The notes under the pieces were generated by a model that worked only from the letters and a program-made list of their open reading frames with translations, did not search any database and was not told the DNA's origin. Below, piece by piece: positions 1 to 14,299 of a stretch of 64,000 nucleotides of DNA. Source of the stretch: Engraulis encrasicolus (taxonomy: Eukaryota > Chordata > Actinopteri > Clupeiformes > Engraulidae); assembly GCF_034702125.1 (NCBI RefSeq), contig NC_085862.1, positions 11,398,238 to 11,462,237 on the forward strand, read 5' to 3'. The translations under genes and the position numbers were made by a program. The stretch's first letter is position 1; each line of letters opens with the position of its first letter.

Positions 1-97
1 TTACTTTACATAAATGACAAATTAAGATCCAGTCTATTTTTTTGTGTATGTTTACTTCAATGCCTTCAATGTCTTGGTGTTAGGCTGGATATGAAAG

Positions 98-416
98 AAA
101 AAGTGAAAGCCCATTGGGAAACTCCAACTCCCATTGTCATTGTGACACAGCACTCCACAGCACACAAGTGAACACTGCACACTGCACACAACGAAATTGC
201 ATTTATGCCTCACCCGTGCAAGGGGGCAGCCCTCAGTGGCGCCCCATGGGGAGCAGTGCGGTGGGACGGTACCATGCTCAGGGTACCTCAGTCATGGAGG
301 AGGATGGGGGAGAGCACTGGTTGATTACTCCCCCCACCAACCTGGCGGGTCGGGAGTCGAACCGGCAACCTCTGGGATGCAAGTCTGACGCCCTAACCGC
401 TCACCCATGACTGCCC
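98..416 (-). mobile_element. tRNA-headed SINE, copy 1
   Basis: Read on the - strand it starts GGGCAGTCATGGGTGAGCGG (A-box-like), has a perfect B box GGTTCGACTCC, then a body with ATGACTGAGGTACCCTGAGC and CACTGCTCCCCATGGGG, and ends near TTTCACTTTTTC. Two relatives lie at 33559-33868 and 41188-41380, both on the + strand. Confidence 0.7.
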
Positions 417-560
417 ATATTGTAGCTACTGCAAATATGACTGCAATTATATCTTCTAAAACGGGACACATTTGGATGTATGTATATTTGTATGTTGACT
501 GCGACTGGTGTGACAGTTTGGGGTCCCTATATGGAGGACAGATTTGGTCAGGGGCAGGGC

Positions 561-695
561 AGTAACACTTCACTTTACGGATCGCTAATAAGGTGGTAAT
601 TTTGTGTTAAATTCATAGTTATTCCATAGTTATTTCAGGATAATAACTGTTTGTTTTTAGTAACAACAGCAAAATAACCATACAGTTTCCAGTGC

Positions 696-779
<84 letters not shown>

Positions 780-1077
780 TGTGTGTCAACAAAGTGTCAC
801 CATGCTGCGAGTGGCATGGCTCCCGATTTCCGTCGCAAAAACATGGCTGACATAATTATTCCTCCCTAAATTAAGCTCCACACATTTAAGACATTTGGGT
901 TGAAAATTTAAGACAAAATAAGACTTTTCAAGGTCTTATTTGGTGAAACTGACATTTAAGACTTTTTAAGACTTTTTAAGGACCCGCAGCCACCCTGGTA
1001 TACTGTAACTATGAAATAACTATGAAATTAACATGAAATTACCACCTTATTAGCGATCCGTAAAGTAAAGTGTTACC
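561..1077. mobile_element. hAT-like non-autonomous element, 517 bp, with 8-bp target duplication
   Basis: Ends AGTAACACTTCACTTTACGG and its inverse (GGTAACACTTTACTTTACGG read from the right). Flanked by perfect 8-bp repeats GGCAGGGC at 553-560 and 1078-1085. Inside are a GT array and a TTTAAGACTTTTTAAGGACC relic. Confidence 0.75.
698..789. repeat. (GT)n microsatellite
   Basis: About 40 GT units inside the hAT-like element 561-1077. Confidence 0.9.
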
Positions 1078-1085
1078 GGCAGGGC

Positions 1086-2118
1086 CCTATAGGTTTGCCT
1101 AATGGAAAGTACGCCTCTGACAGCAGTACCAAGTTCCCAGAGTTCCCAGAGTCCCCTGGCCAGAGACGGAGCGACCACAAAGAGCCTGACTTTCCTGTTG
1201 ACAGTCACTCACGCCAGCAGGCCGACTCTCTCCCGGAGTAGTGCCCCATGTACTGTAATGCTGCCTGCCACTGTTTCCAAAGGGATCTCCACAACCAAAA
1301 CTCACACTCACAAGACATTCTGTTCAATTGGAAACAGCACTGCCGAACTCCCAGAGAAGCACTGTGTGAAGAACATCACAAGTGTAAAAAGGAATCATGT
1401 TCAGACAGAGAGATGAAATGAACAAGATAAAACAGGTCAGCCTTGGAAGTGTTTGCTGTCACACATCTTCAGTGATGTGATGTGATGTGATTTTCTCGGA
1501 TTAGGTTTTTTTAATTAATCTGGCCAGGCTGTTGGCTAGTCTAAGCCTTTGATGGAATCCTCCATGCTGCATGGAGGCTTTTCACACAAAAATGGGAGCT
1601 ATGTGATTACAAGAAAACCAGTGTGGCACACTCTTTTTCTCATTTTGAGACATTCCCTCCATCTCTCTGTCCATCTCCAGCACCATGTATTTGCCCCCGC
1701 ACTGATTTCTCTCTTTTTTAACCTTTCGTTAAAACGTAACCTTTTCAAATACTGGCTCCAGAAGGACTCAGTGAAGAGTTGGATATCCAACCGTTTTCAT
1801 CTAAAAAAGTTATCTGCTCAAGAGTGAATTACGAATAATAAGAACCACTACAACATTGCTGTTGTCCTAGTCTGCCCTGCCTTAAGGATACACCGCTTAG
1901 TTACAGTAATAGCCTGGCTTTTAGCTCACTATGATTTGCGTTGGGGTTGCAGGTTCGAGCCTGGGGCTGGGCACTAGCACAGTACATTAGCACCACACAT
2001 GCTCACAGCTACTGTATGCTGTATATGGGTCAACAAGTCAGCCTCGGTGAGCAAGCATAATGGCATTTGCTACAGTCCGGAAGAGATAGCAGTTGTCCAT
2101 TTCCTCTGTCTCCTCCTG
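1086..2118. other. no gene seen
   Basis: Short open frames only, no splice-consistent coding. A B-box-like GGTTCGAGCC near 1953 hints at a decayed tRNA-derived repeat. Confidence 0.5.
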
Positions 2119-2302
<184 letters not shown>

Positions 2303-3274
2303 ATATATAGTAAAAAGCCAGGACCACAGCCTGAAACAGTAGGCCTACTGGTAATGGGATCGATGGTTTGGATGCCCACCCAAACCAAACACACGTAGCC
2401 CATAGCCTTCTGTAGCATGCATTACACACTCACAGCAGGGGCTGTAAAACAGACCAATTGGATTTTCATGTTTTACTATCAAACCTTCTTTCATGACATC
2501 TGTCAAATACAGATGTGTGTCAGTCCTTACTGGTGAGGGATTATAGTAGCTCTGGCCGTAAACCCTCCTGTACATGAATGTCTGGGGGCAGGGTCGTGCC
2601 ACTCGTGCGCTGAGCTTTTGAAACTCCGCCATCTAACCAGTGGTACAAGGCCACTAGCCTAGCAAAAAAACAATGTTATTTAGACAGTATACTAAAAACA
2701 ATTCCAATCAGCACACTGCCAGATTTGGTCTTCTAAATGGTCTCAGCAAGGCTACAGAGACCACGCAAACGGCTACAACAGCCAGCCGACGAGAGAGCAG
2801 CTTCCACCCTATGAGGGACAGTGCGTGGGATATTAATACTCCGCAATATAGGAATGCTGTCTCTCTATAAACATCTGAAGATAATAAACCTTCAGCACTG
2901 CACAAGCTCCATGGTTAAGCTGGGAAAGCTGGTGTTTGAGGTCCGTGTTATGAATGAAAATACAAACGCCATGATTGACACCACAAATGAATGTGAGCCA
3001 TATTTCTGAACGTGAGCGTCAGACTCCTAAGTGTTGACATCATGGTACAAAATGCTTGAATGGCGATGGGCCAAGAGGCTGGTCGTGGCCCTGTACGGAT
3101 TACAACAATGAAGTGCATGTCAACACATGCTCAACACAGGGCACAGGCGTGGGGCCATTTGGAAATTGGTGTCGGGGGCAACTGGCCTTGCGAGTCAGCT
3201 TGCACAATTTCATAACGCAGATGAAGCGCCGGAGGATTAACAGGTCCTGTGAAACTCCACCACTCCCCCACCAC

Positions 3275-3421
<147 letters not shown>

Positions 3422-3583
3422 GAGGGCTGGGTCTCCATCACATAAGACTGACCTACATCCTTCATCCATGACCCCAATACTCCACTTAAGGCTAGATCGG
3501 ATGCTACAGACAACAGAGCTGCAAGTGCTTGTCAGTGGACTTGCATTGGTGGGAGACACTTTATGCAATCAGCAAAAAATCAC

Positions 3584-3867
3584 GGTAACACTTTATTTTA
3601 GGGATACATCTATTAGCACTAATACATAGGCCTACACTGTTAATGCCTGCATAAGTAACTTGTAAGGCATGTACTAAGCAAACGCTAAGGCCTACTAGGT
3701 ACTTACTAAGGTTAAATTGGTTATAAATGCCTTATTTAGCATGAACAAGACATTTGTCATACATAACATATGTTTGATTTTGCTTTGTACATGCCTTACA
3801 AGTTACTTATACAGGCATATTGTATGTATTAGTGCTAATAGATGTATCCCTAAAATAAAGTGTTACC
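3584..3867. mobile_element. hAT-like MITE, 284 bp, copy 1
   Basis: Inverted ends GGTAACACTTTATTTTAGGG extend for about 45 bp. Flanks AAAATCAC and AAAAACAC (7/8). Nearly identical to 54424-54706; the terminal GGTAACACTTTA is shared with the element at 561-1077. Confidence 0.75.
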
Positions 3868-4185
3868 AAAAACACTTATGTACAGTGAATGTGGATTGAT
3901 GGGGCAGCGTCAGCGATGGCCAAGTACCATCCGCTCCATCTTTTCACTCTGTTTGTGACCACCACCAACCCACTCTGTGCCCTTAACAGTGGCACACAGC
4001 ACGGTGCACACTCCCTCAGCCTCGCTGCCTTTCATTTTTACTCCTCTGCTCTGTGTATTGGTCATCTGACCATTTGTGTATTGCAACTCTCTCTGCGCAT
4101 CAACCTCCACCCCGCAGCCCCCTCTCTCTCTCTCGACCACTGCGTAAAAAGGGCTTGGTATGGACATCATTATGGCGGTAAGCAA

Positions 4186-4190
4186 TGGGA

Positions 4191-4240
<50 letters not shown>

Positions 4241-4262
4241 AAGAGAGAGAGAGAGAAAGAGA
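4186..4262. repeat. (GA)n microsatellite, imperfect
   Basis: GA units with T, C and A interruptions. A short (CAGA)n array follows at 4870-4910. Confidence 0.85.
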
Positions 4263-4868
4263 CAGAGCTGGAGACAGAGACAGAGAGATGTGTGAGCAAG
4301 CTCATACACAGACTGCTGACACTGATGAAAATGAGAGATTGCGCTGCGAGACAGCACGCCTCTATTTCTCTTTTTTCTCCGTCTCAGTCTCTTCCGCTCT
4401 GTCTATCGCTTGCTCTATTTTTCTTCTTGCCATTCCTTTCCCTTCTCGCCCCCTTTTTCCCTTCATCCCTCTGGATCTACCTCCTCTCTTCCTCGCCCTC
4501 TTCTTTTCATCTCTGTCCATCTTACCCCCACTCCCCTTCTCCTCTCTCACTCACTCCTCCTGCTTCATTCTCTCTTCACCACCACACTCTGCCTCACTCA
4601 CCACCCTCTGCACACAGGCAGCATGTGAGAGATCATATCATTTTCCCCTGAACACCACCATTTCGCAGAGGAAGGGGCGGGGGGGGGGGGGGGTATGGGA
4701 TACGAGAAAGAGAGCGAGAGCGAGATCTAGAAGTAGGGGGGAGGGGCAGCAGTGTGACACTGAAAAAGCAGGCTCTGGTTGGAAACGCAGAATAGAATAT
4801 AAAAAAAACACACCATATTAATTTCTCCTATTCTTATACTGGATACTGTCAAATCCCTAGAAGAATGA

Positions 4869-4909
<41 letters not shown>

Positions 4910-5557
4910 TACAGAATGACAGATAGAGTGGAAATAGAGTGGAAATAGGGGGGGGGAGGAGAAATGCCGTGAGGCGCCAACGCACCGGCATCTCATTCTC
5001 TGACTGCAATGGCATTCTGGAACTGTGCTTGCCATTCTCCCTACACTCTGACATTTCTCTCAAAGACCCTTTGTCATGGCCAAGACTTCAGTTCCACAAG
5101 CATTTGGATATTAATTCATGAGATTGAGAATGACAGAGAGGGGAGAGGCAAAAACATGAAAAATACAGTAAGTAACCAGTTTATGCTGGTTTATTTCTGA
5201 TCCTCTCAATCAGATGGAGGAGGATATCTGTGGACATACAATATGTATTATAGAAAAACAGAAGTAGTTATTGCAACATTACAATGCAATAAATTCAAAT
5301 AGAACACTGACCATGGGCTCAAAAAGCATCCACAAACACACACACACACACACACACACAAACGCACACTGAAATACACTACCGTACACTGGCTGTTGAA
5401 CAGAGGCAGAGTCATGCATTCCAACACAAAGAAATACTGGCACTCATACACAAGTGCACAGATACTCCAACACCATGATTTCTACCCCACATTCTCCACC
5501 TGAAGTGATTTAGGTGCATAGAGCCAGCCAGCATTGGGCTGATGACTGGTGGGAGGT

Positions 5558-5558
<1 letters not shown>

Positions 5559-5621
<63 letters not shown>
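5559..5621. repeat. (GA)n microsatellite
   Basis: About 30 GA units. Confidence 0.9.
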
Positions 5622-5623
<2 letters not shown>

Positions 5624-5838
5624 ATAACACAATACAGGTTCCCTGATATACGACGAGATGCTTATCAGCATTGCAAAAGCTAGATACATACCATTTGTGC
5701 CGTCTTCAAAGAGGACATTTGAAAGATGGGTACATCAAAAGCTAAAAAAATTCGGAGCTCTCCCACTATATTGGTCCTCCAAAGACCCCCACTATTCCAA
5801 CTACCCTCCCACACCTATCCACTCCACCCCACACCCTC

Positions 5839-5980
<142 letters not shown>

Positions 5981-6107
5981 CGACGCCATGCATGCATCTC
6001 CCAACTCATTGTTGTCTCCCCTTGCGATCTTTCAGCAGCCTGTCATTGTGTTTCAACACTCACTTATGCACAGCAATGTAATTATCACCGTGGAGGCAAA
6101 GGACTCA

Positions 6108-6872
6108 GGGGACGAGAGGAGAGGAGAGGAGAGGAGGAATGGAGAAGAGAGGAGAGGAGAGGAGAGGAGGAATGGAGAGGAGAGGAGAGGAGAGGAGAGG
6201 AAAGGAGGAATGGAGAGGAGAGGAGAGGAGGAATGGAGAGGAGAGGAGAGGAGAGGAGAGGAGAGGAGAGGAGAGGAGAGGAGAGGAGAGGACAGGAGGA
6301 CAGGAGAGGAGAGGAGAGGAGATGAGAGGAGGAATGGAGAGGATAGGAGAGGAGGAGAGGACAGGAGGACAGGAGAGGAGGAATGGAGAGGAGAGGAGGA
6401 CAGGAGAGGAGGAATGGAGAGGAGAGGAGAGGAGATGAGGGAGAGGAGAGGAGGGTGAGAGGAGAGGAGAGGAGAGGAGAGGAGAGGAGAGGAGAGGAGA
6501 GGAGAGGAGGAATGGAGAGGAGGAATGGAGAGGAGAGGAGGAATGGAGAGGAGAGGAGGAATGAAGAGGAGAGGAGAGAAGAGAGGAGGAGAGAAGAGAG
6601 GAGAGGACATGCTGAAGGAGGCACAGGGCCGGGGGGGGGGATGAGGGAGAGGAGAGGAGATGAGGGAGAGGAGAGGAGGGTGAGAGGAGAGGAGAGGAGA
6701 GGAGGAATGGAGAAGAGGAGTATGATGAGAAGAGGAGGAATGGAGAAGAGGAGGAATGGAGAGAAGAGGAGGAATGGAGAGGAGAGGAGGAATGGAGAGG
6801 AGAGGAGGAATGAAGAGGAGAGGAGAGAAGAGAGGAGAGGACATGCTGAAGGAGGCACAGGGCCGGGGGGGG
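6108..6872. repeat. polypurine block of GGAGA-type repeats, about 765 bp
   Basis: Almost only A and G on the + strand, built from AGAGG and GAGGAATGGA units. A unit of about 235 bp ending ACATGCTGAAGGAGGCACAG GGCCGGGGG occurs twice (around 6605 and 6840). Long frames here are low complexity. Confidence 0.85.
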
Positions 6873-9028
6873 GGGGGGTTCGAGGAATCGTAAAACTTCT
6901 ATTGAGACAGTAAGTCATCCGATCTGAAATTCATGTGAGCAGTTTGTCAGAAACAAGCAGGATGAGCACTTGGGTGTATTGCAGGTTTTAATTACTGATC
7001 ACTGATCGTAAACACCGGTGCTCAGCTCTGCTATGCATACAGCACCAAGGCTCCAGAGATACTTTAGGGACACAAAGGTGAACATTTCAGCTTCAGGCCC
7101 TTGGTAAGCTTGCCGCGAGCCTTAAATCACGCACGCCACCGCGAGCCATCGACTGCACATACATGCTTTAAAAGCAGTAGACGAACACACACAATACTGC
7201 TGTTATCATCCAGGGGGCAGAGAGAGAGCAGAGCATTGCGATCCAGACATTGAAAACACAAACTGTAAGGGCAACAAAACAAAAAGGACTCCCCGGACGA
7301 GGACACGATCTGATACTGCTCCTACATTTGCACGCTCCTTTATCAAAGTGCAACGGGGAAGTATGATCGCACAAATGCGATATTGACATGAAATATACAT
7401 TGAACAGGTCTGTGTGCCAAATACAGGTAATGCACACGAATGCCCACACAAACACACTGAGAAAACACAGACAAAACAGTGATAAGCATAGCAAGCATTA
7501 CCACCCTATAACCCCTTCAACATGCTCACACGGACAACATCCTTACAAGCATGCTCATCAAATACACACACACACACACAGGCACACGTGCACACACGCA
7601 CACACACACACACGCGCACACGTGCACACGCACACACACAGTATTTCTGTCAGGCCTTTGCCCTGTCAGGGCAGGACTGGAGAACACCCGTCTCTCTGAT
7701 CTTAATTTGTCGCTGTCGTAAATAATCCCTCTGTGAACAAACAAAGACAAAGTGTGAAACAGTCTGCTTAATGGGATCCCATTCAGGGAGCAGCTTAACA
7801 AATGCTCGGAAAGGCAAACGTACGCAAGTCTTGTCGTCGATGGCAACTGTGATACAAGCACACCTACAACACGTAACCACGCAAAATTCTTATCAATAGA
7901 AACAAATATGAGGAGGATAAATACACCAAATGATTTTGATTTATTTTGAACCTTGTGCACATTACAACTTAGTGATGGAAAACAGCATCCTCTGAAGAGC
8001 GCAGCCCAGCTCCATCAATGCCCCATGGATTATTGCCCACTGCCAACTTGAACTGCAATTTGTTCTCAATTCACTCGTAATGCTGGTCATTAATTTGTTG
8101 CTGCTTCTGGGATGAGGCACCGGCAAACTGAATTGGGTTGAAAACTTTCCCCCTAAGGTCCAGTAGGCTTATGTAATTTTAGTTGTTCATTTTGTATGTA
8201 TGCTGCCCATTCTAAAAATGTGATCATTTGATAATCCAGAAGTTGATGATGGTGGTAAATATTCAGACACACTTTCCAGAAATGAACAACAGAAATCTAC
8301 ACACAATTTTTGGAATCAACCCCTATACTGTGCCTGTCCCCAAACAATAACCTGCTTCACTTTATAACCAGTTTCCAAAAGCGAAAAATGATAAACCTCC
8401 CACTGACACACTTGACAGTAGGATTAGAGTTAGACCAAGGGTTAAGGCTAGATAATTTAGCTAGGTTGATAGAACTGCATAAATAGATAGAAATGCCCTA
8501 ACCCTACACAATGTGCACAGCCATTTTTGTAACAGTACAGAATGTAAACGCCCCTTAGTGAAGGATGATGAAAAGTGGGACAGTGAAGCCTGTCATGCGT
8601 GGCGCTTTGAAAATGACTAGGAGTCTTCCATCTTCACATAGCAATTAACTCACCTCCCCGCACATTCTCATCTAATTACAAGATACTGTCACTGAAACCA
8701 CCGAAAACAGTTATTGATTGTTGATATGAACAACCTCAATTACGAAGCATTAGTAACATATCCAGATGAATAAATCTGAATACAGTGGCCAGAATAAAAC
8801 TACAGAAGCCTCCTGCTGACCTTACAGTGTTTCAGCGTGACGGATGCCGGGTTAACTGAAAGACTGGGAGACGTGTGGCTTTCGTGATGGGAAAGACAAA
8901 GTGCAGTTTCATATGAAATAGGCATTATCCTGGCCGATGTTCATGGAAATGTGTTTTCAAAAAATATTTTGGTGGGTATTTTAGCCTATATTTGGGCAGG
9001 ATGGTAAAAATGGAGAGAGGAAATGATG

Positions 9029-9030
<2 letters not shown>
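6873..9030. other. no gene seen
   Basis: AT-normal unique sequence apart from the CA array at 7564. A faint relative of the 57-kb MITE is visible near 8190-8320. Confidence 0.5.
7564..7643. repeat. (CA)n with CG and GC interruptions
   Basis: CA units mixed with CGTGCA and CGCGCA, alternating purine-pyrimidine throughout. Confidence 0.85.

Positions 9031-9068
<38 letters not shown>
9031..9068. repeat. (GA)n microsatellite
   Basis: About 18 GA units inside a SINE-like relic. Confidence 0.85.
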
Positions 9069-9070
<2 letters not shown>

Positions 9071-9221
9071 AAGTAGAACTGGGACATGACCCAGACCAGA
9101 CTCAAACCAGGGTCCCCATGGCCATAAAAACCCATTTGTAGAGGGTTGCCTTCATGCAGTGCTACACAACACCCCCAATGGCAGTAGCTTTGTAGTTAAA
9201 TCAAGTTAGATTACCGGTAAG

Positions 9222-9554
9222 TTAAAGTGATACTGTCAGATTTTTGGAAATAAGCTCATATTAAACCTCCCCTTGAGTTAAATAGTTGAGTTTTACCTTT
9301 CTCCTGTACTTTCAACCGTTCTCTGAGTAGGGCAGTGCAAATTTTACCTCCATGCTAGCAGTTAACATTGAGTCATAGCTGGCGGCTAACTGGTCTCATA
9401 GGAATCAATGTTAACAGCTAGCTTGGAGATAAAGTTTGCCCTGCCGTACCCAGCAAATGGTTGAAAGTATAGGACAATGGTAAAACCCTATTATTTAACT
9501 CTAGGGGAGGTATAAAATAAGCTTATTTCCAAAAATGGGACAGCATCACTTTAA
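9222..9554. mobile_element. TTAA-flanked palindromic MITE, 333 bp, copy 1
   Basis: TTAAAGTGATACTGTC at the left, GACAGCATCACTTTAA at the right; arms share CTGTACTTTCAACC and ACCTCCCCTTGAGTTAAAT. Same family as 42541-42845. Confidence 0.7.
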
Positions 9555-9764
9555 GCTAAGTTAAATTGAATGGTTACCATTGTAGACACAAAAGGACCTG
9601 TATCTAGGTTGACAGCTATAGCTGTACCATGGTACTGTCTACTGCACAGTAGCACTACCAGAGAGGAAAAGGAGCAAGTGCCAGCGATCATCCCCCTCCC
9701 ACTGCAAATGGAAACCCTGATCGTCAGTGTAGGCAGGCCCCACTGTTTTTTCCTGAGTGCTCAG

Positions 9765-9888
<124 letters not shown>

Positions 9889-10214
9889 AAACTATGCGTG
9901 TGTATATTTGAGAGAGAGAGTGTGTGTGTGTGCACGTTGAATCTAAGGGGTGGTAACGAGTGGTTTTCACAAAGTGACCTCATCCATTGTTTCTCCATTC
10001 CGCTGCTGGAGAAATGTCTTCTGGAGGAAACAGAGGACACAGGATCACAAGGGGCAGGAGACCTGAGCGGCAAAAGACTCGTCATCCACATTCTCCAAGT
10101 AGAAACTTCAGCAATATGTTTAACAACCCTAGTTGCTAGGGGTCGCTACCCCTGGGGGTGCTTATACTATATAATATAACCGTTGCATAACTTGGTTAGT
10201 AACCGTATTCACTT

Positions 10215-10390
10215 GCATAGTTACCTCCGCCAAACAGGTTATATTTTCGGTCACCTTAGTTTGTCTGTCTGTTTGTCTTGTCAGCAGGATAACTCAAAAA
10301 ATGATGAACGGATTTTGATAATTTTGTGGAGTTGTTGGAAACGACAAAAGGAACAAGTGATTACATTTTACTGGTGATCCGGATTACGAT
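10215..10390. mobile_element. interspersed repeat relic (ACCTCCGCCAA type)
   Basis: TACCTCCGCCAAACAGGTTA, GTTTGTCTGTCTGTTTGTC, CAGCAGGATAACTCAAAAAA and GGTGATCCGGATTACG occur in an order I recognise from a common fish repeat. Class not assigned. Confidence 0.4.
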
Positions 10391-11203
10391 TTTTAGACGC
10401 ATTTTTTTAAAAGATTTTGACATTCCAGTTCCTAACTCCACAAAAACAAGGCAGACCAAGTACGAAGTGTCCTTCCACAATCCATTTGTTATATTAGTCA
10501 CTCAGTGACTAGATCTCTTCAGACACATTTGTTAGTAGATCAGTCAGAGCACTACACTGGCGTTACGTGATGAGATCCTGCACGGCATAACATGGCAGTG
10601 ATGCTCAGCCCCTTTGCTGCTATTGCTCTAGCATATGTGCAGTTAGTCCGTGACTCACCATGGGGAAACTATGACACAACAGGCTCAGGCCATCATGATA
10701 CCAAGACCAATGTGCTGTGACCATCACACTGCTAACTGTATGCCCTGGCCACCCTCACCATTCACCAGTCTGAGGAGCAGAAAAAAAACTGCCTGTATTT
10801 CAGTTCAGATATGATAAACACGTTACTGTGTTGACTGACCACCAAACCGATGTATTTCATATTGGTGTATTGGAAATGTATTTCAAATTTCACGGCATCG
10901 CCTCAAACCTAAGACACTTTTTTGAATGTTGAAAATGGAAACGCCTCAGACTGAGACAATTTGCATTCTTTACCATGATATACTAATATAAACATGAGGA
11001 AGACTGAGACATTTGCAGTCAGGACGATGCCATCCAAAAGCCATGTGCTTTGTACACACTCCCTGCTGCATGTATGCTGTGACTAGCGTCAGTGCATTAG
11101 GACATGGAGATTAATGTAAATAAAACCAGCGCTGGAGCTGAAGGGATGGGGAGGAGTGCAATAAATTATGTCAACACTGAATATGATTATCACCCCCCTC
11201 CCC

Positions 11204-11446
<243 letters not shown>

Positions 11447-12340
11447 ATCTGCAGTAAGAGAGGAGCGTGCCTCATTTATGAGTTCACAAGATGAAAGGCT
11501 TCGAGCTCAGCTGCCTCTGGCTGTGGGGGTCTCTCGACTCACAGTCACAAAGTTGGCAACACTAATGACAAACAAGTTTGCAAAACAATATATTACATTT
11601 GCTTGGCTGCCACTTAAAACCATCCTTTAAGTTATAGTGTTTTGGATAATCTGCAAGAGCAGGAACCCTGATTTAGTTGAGGTTTGAAGTTTGCTTGTTT
11701 AAAACTGTTTTTAAAAAGGTACAGCATATATTAGCAGCATTTGAATGTAAAATATAACCATATAAGAAATTAAAATCTAGAAATTAAAAAAGCAATCTAG
11801 TGTCAAATAAGCACCTATCCAGCTATGATAACAGCATTCTTGTAGACAAGAGTGTACCCTCATCTTTAACTGGTATAGGGGGGCAGGTACAACATTGACT
11901 ACTGAAGAAGAGCAAGTGAAGTGGAGTAGGTAGGAAAGATGGATAAAAAAAAAACAATGGAAGAGAAAAAAAAAGTGAAGTGAAGTAGAGAAGGTAGGAA
12001 AGAGGGATTAAAAAAAACAATGGAAGACAAAAAAAACGCTAGAAGAGGGCAAGTATAGTCAGAGTCGTTGGTCCTTGTGCTACATTATGGCAGTGTGCTC
12101 AGCGGAACCAGAGGTGCATAAAACGTTTCTCTTGACACGCAGGAAAAAAATGTCTGGTATGTTTAGGCTGAAAGGGACTGCATTCTGAGGAAGAGATTTC
12201 TCTCTATGAGAGTGAGTATGCATATGGGAGAGTAGGGAAGAGACTAACAAGAGACTGAGAGAGAAACTAAGTGACCAAGAAAGCGAGAGAGAGAGATACT
12301 GTAGGGAGAAAGACAGATAAAAAGGCAAAGTGAGACGCAT

Positions 12341-12379
12341 TAGAGAGAGAGAGAGAGAGAGAGAGCAAGAGAGAGAGAG

Positions 12380-12434
<55 letters not shown>
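12341..12434. repeat. (GA)n microsatellite
   Basis: GA units with C and TC interruptions. Confidence 0.9.
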
Positions 12435-12436
<2 letters not shown>

Positions 12437-13209
12437 ACCCAGTGGACATAGCAGCATGCTCAATGTACTCACGGCATGCTGATAGCTCCTGGGTGGCCCC
12501 TGCTGGGTGGCCCCTGGTCCGTCTCCCCCAGTGCACTGCACACCACCAACATCCCCCTACAACCCCCCTACAACCCCCCTCCCAATCCCCTCATCCAGAA
12601 TCCTAAAGCCCCCCTACGTGGGCAACCCACAGTAGGCTGCCGGAATGCAACTCCCCTGTCAGGTGATCACCTTGGATCTTCAGCATGAGCAGTTTATGGT
12701 GTTTTACACCACATAGGCTGAGCATGTGTGTGAGTCAGCTCTCAAAGCATTAATGTATCTCATTAAGGCAACTGGCACCAGTGATTCTTATTCACAAGTT
12801 AACCATTCCAACCAGAGCATTCAGAATGCAAAACCTTAGCTCACGTCGAGCTCACTGGGTTAGTATGTGTTTAGACAAGCGCCGTTGTTGCATGAAACAG
12901 CCCTTTCCTCCGTGTCTCTGGCTTCTAGCACTGCAGGCATGAGGATGTACTTGAGGGCGGCACGCCACCAGGTGCACCTGCACCATAGGAGCCCCGCGCT
13001 CAGGACAACCCTTTGCACCGTGACACATGGTTACCAAGAGCCCAAGCTCCAGGTGGTGTGGAACGATGCGTGCAAGTGGGTGTGCCCGTAGTGTAGCGCG
13101 CACAGCCTACAGCCGAGAGCAGGCACTGGTCTGGTGGCACACCGCTTACTAACGAGCGAGCAAGCAAGCAAGCGAAGGTAATAGCAGCGGCGTGATTTGA
13201 TGTGCGGTG

Positions 13210-13210
<1 letters not shown>

Positions 13211-13274
<64 letters not shown>

Positions 13275-13337
13275 ATTAAAGAACCAGATGGTAAACATCA
13301 GACCACATGACCGCTGGGGGTGGGGGTGGGGGTGAGA

Positions 13338-13427
<90 letters not shown>
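13211..13427. repeat. (CT)n then (GA)n, an inverted dinucleotide pair
   Basis: A 60-bp CT run and an 87-bp GA run face each other across about 70 bp (including GGGGGTGGGGGTGGGGGTG), so one strand can fold on itself. Confidence 0.9.
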
Positions 13428-13428
<1 letters not shown>

Positions 13429-13587
13429 GAGGCATCAGTCCACCAAGACAAGAAATTAAATATGCAGCAGCAGGAACCAGGCGCAAAGCTGCCTATGGAT
13501 TCCACTGGAGGAGAAGGGAGAGCCAGCCCTGCATGCAGAAGACATGCTGTACTGTACCAGCAAAAGAGTGCCATGTTTGTTGGAACA

Positions 13588-13633
13588 CTGTGTGTGTGTG
13601 TGTCTCTCTCTCTGTGTGTGTGTGTGTGTCTCT

Positions 13634-13670
<37 letters not shown>

Positions 13671-13676
13671 TGTGTG
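13588..13676. repeat. compound (GT)n(CT)n(GT)n(GA)n array
   Basis: Short GT, CT and GA runs alternate. A (CCA)n run follows at 13759-13789. Confidence 0.85.
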
Positions 13677-14248
13677 TATTCTACACTATCCTATGTAACA
13701 GCACAGCGGCTGGTGCCATAAAAATGCTCCAAGGTTCAAAACAGAAAGAGAAACAGATACCACCACCACCACCACCACCACCACCACCCCCAACCTCCAA
13801 TCAATTCCACACAGAATGCACTGCAGACATCATAGGGGAGGAACGAGATAAAGACTTCATGGAGAGTACAGTGAAGAAATGGGGGGGTGGGGGGAGTGGA
13901 AAAACGGGCAGAACAGAAAAGATTGAGAACAAGAAGATCATCAGCAGTGGAGAGGTGAGGAGATGAAAAGAGAAGAAACGAGAAAGTGAGGGACTCAGTG
14001 AAATGATAAGAAATGAAAGCTAAATGAAATGCCCTGAAAGAATAGTGCTGCTGCTGGATAGTGGTGTGATAAGACATGAATAACAGATAGCTCAGAAGGA
14101 AAAAAGGCAGATGAGAGGAATGCCATTATCTCATGTCTCTTACCTTTGCCTCGGTGGGGCCCCTATTTTTCCTGGCTGCCGTCTACTGCAGAGCACACAC
14201 CTTGCAGAAATCCAGCACCAAGCCACTCAGGCGGGTCCTCTCTCTCAG

Positions 14249-14249
<1 letters not shown>

Positions 14250-14298
<49 letters not shown>
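14250..14298. repeat. (CT)n microsatellite
   Basis: About 24 CT units; a G run lies at 14477-14494. Confidence 0.9.

Positions 14299-14299
<1 letters not shown>

Noticed and set aside
340..413. tRNA gene candidate with a perfect B box
   Set aside because: No cloverleaf could be completed and the same sequence continues as a SINE body; called a tRNA-derived SINE head.
3889..4821. 310-codon open frame
   Set aside because: Composed of CT/GA low-complexity and Ser/Glu/Arg runs; no family match, and it crosses microsatellites.
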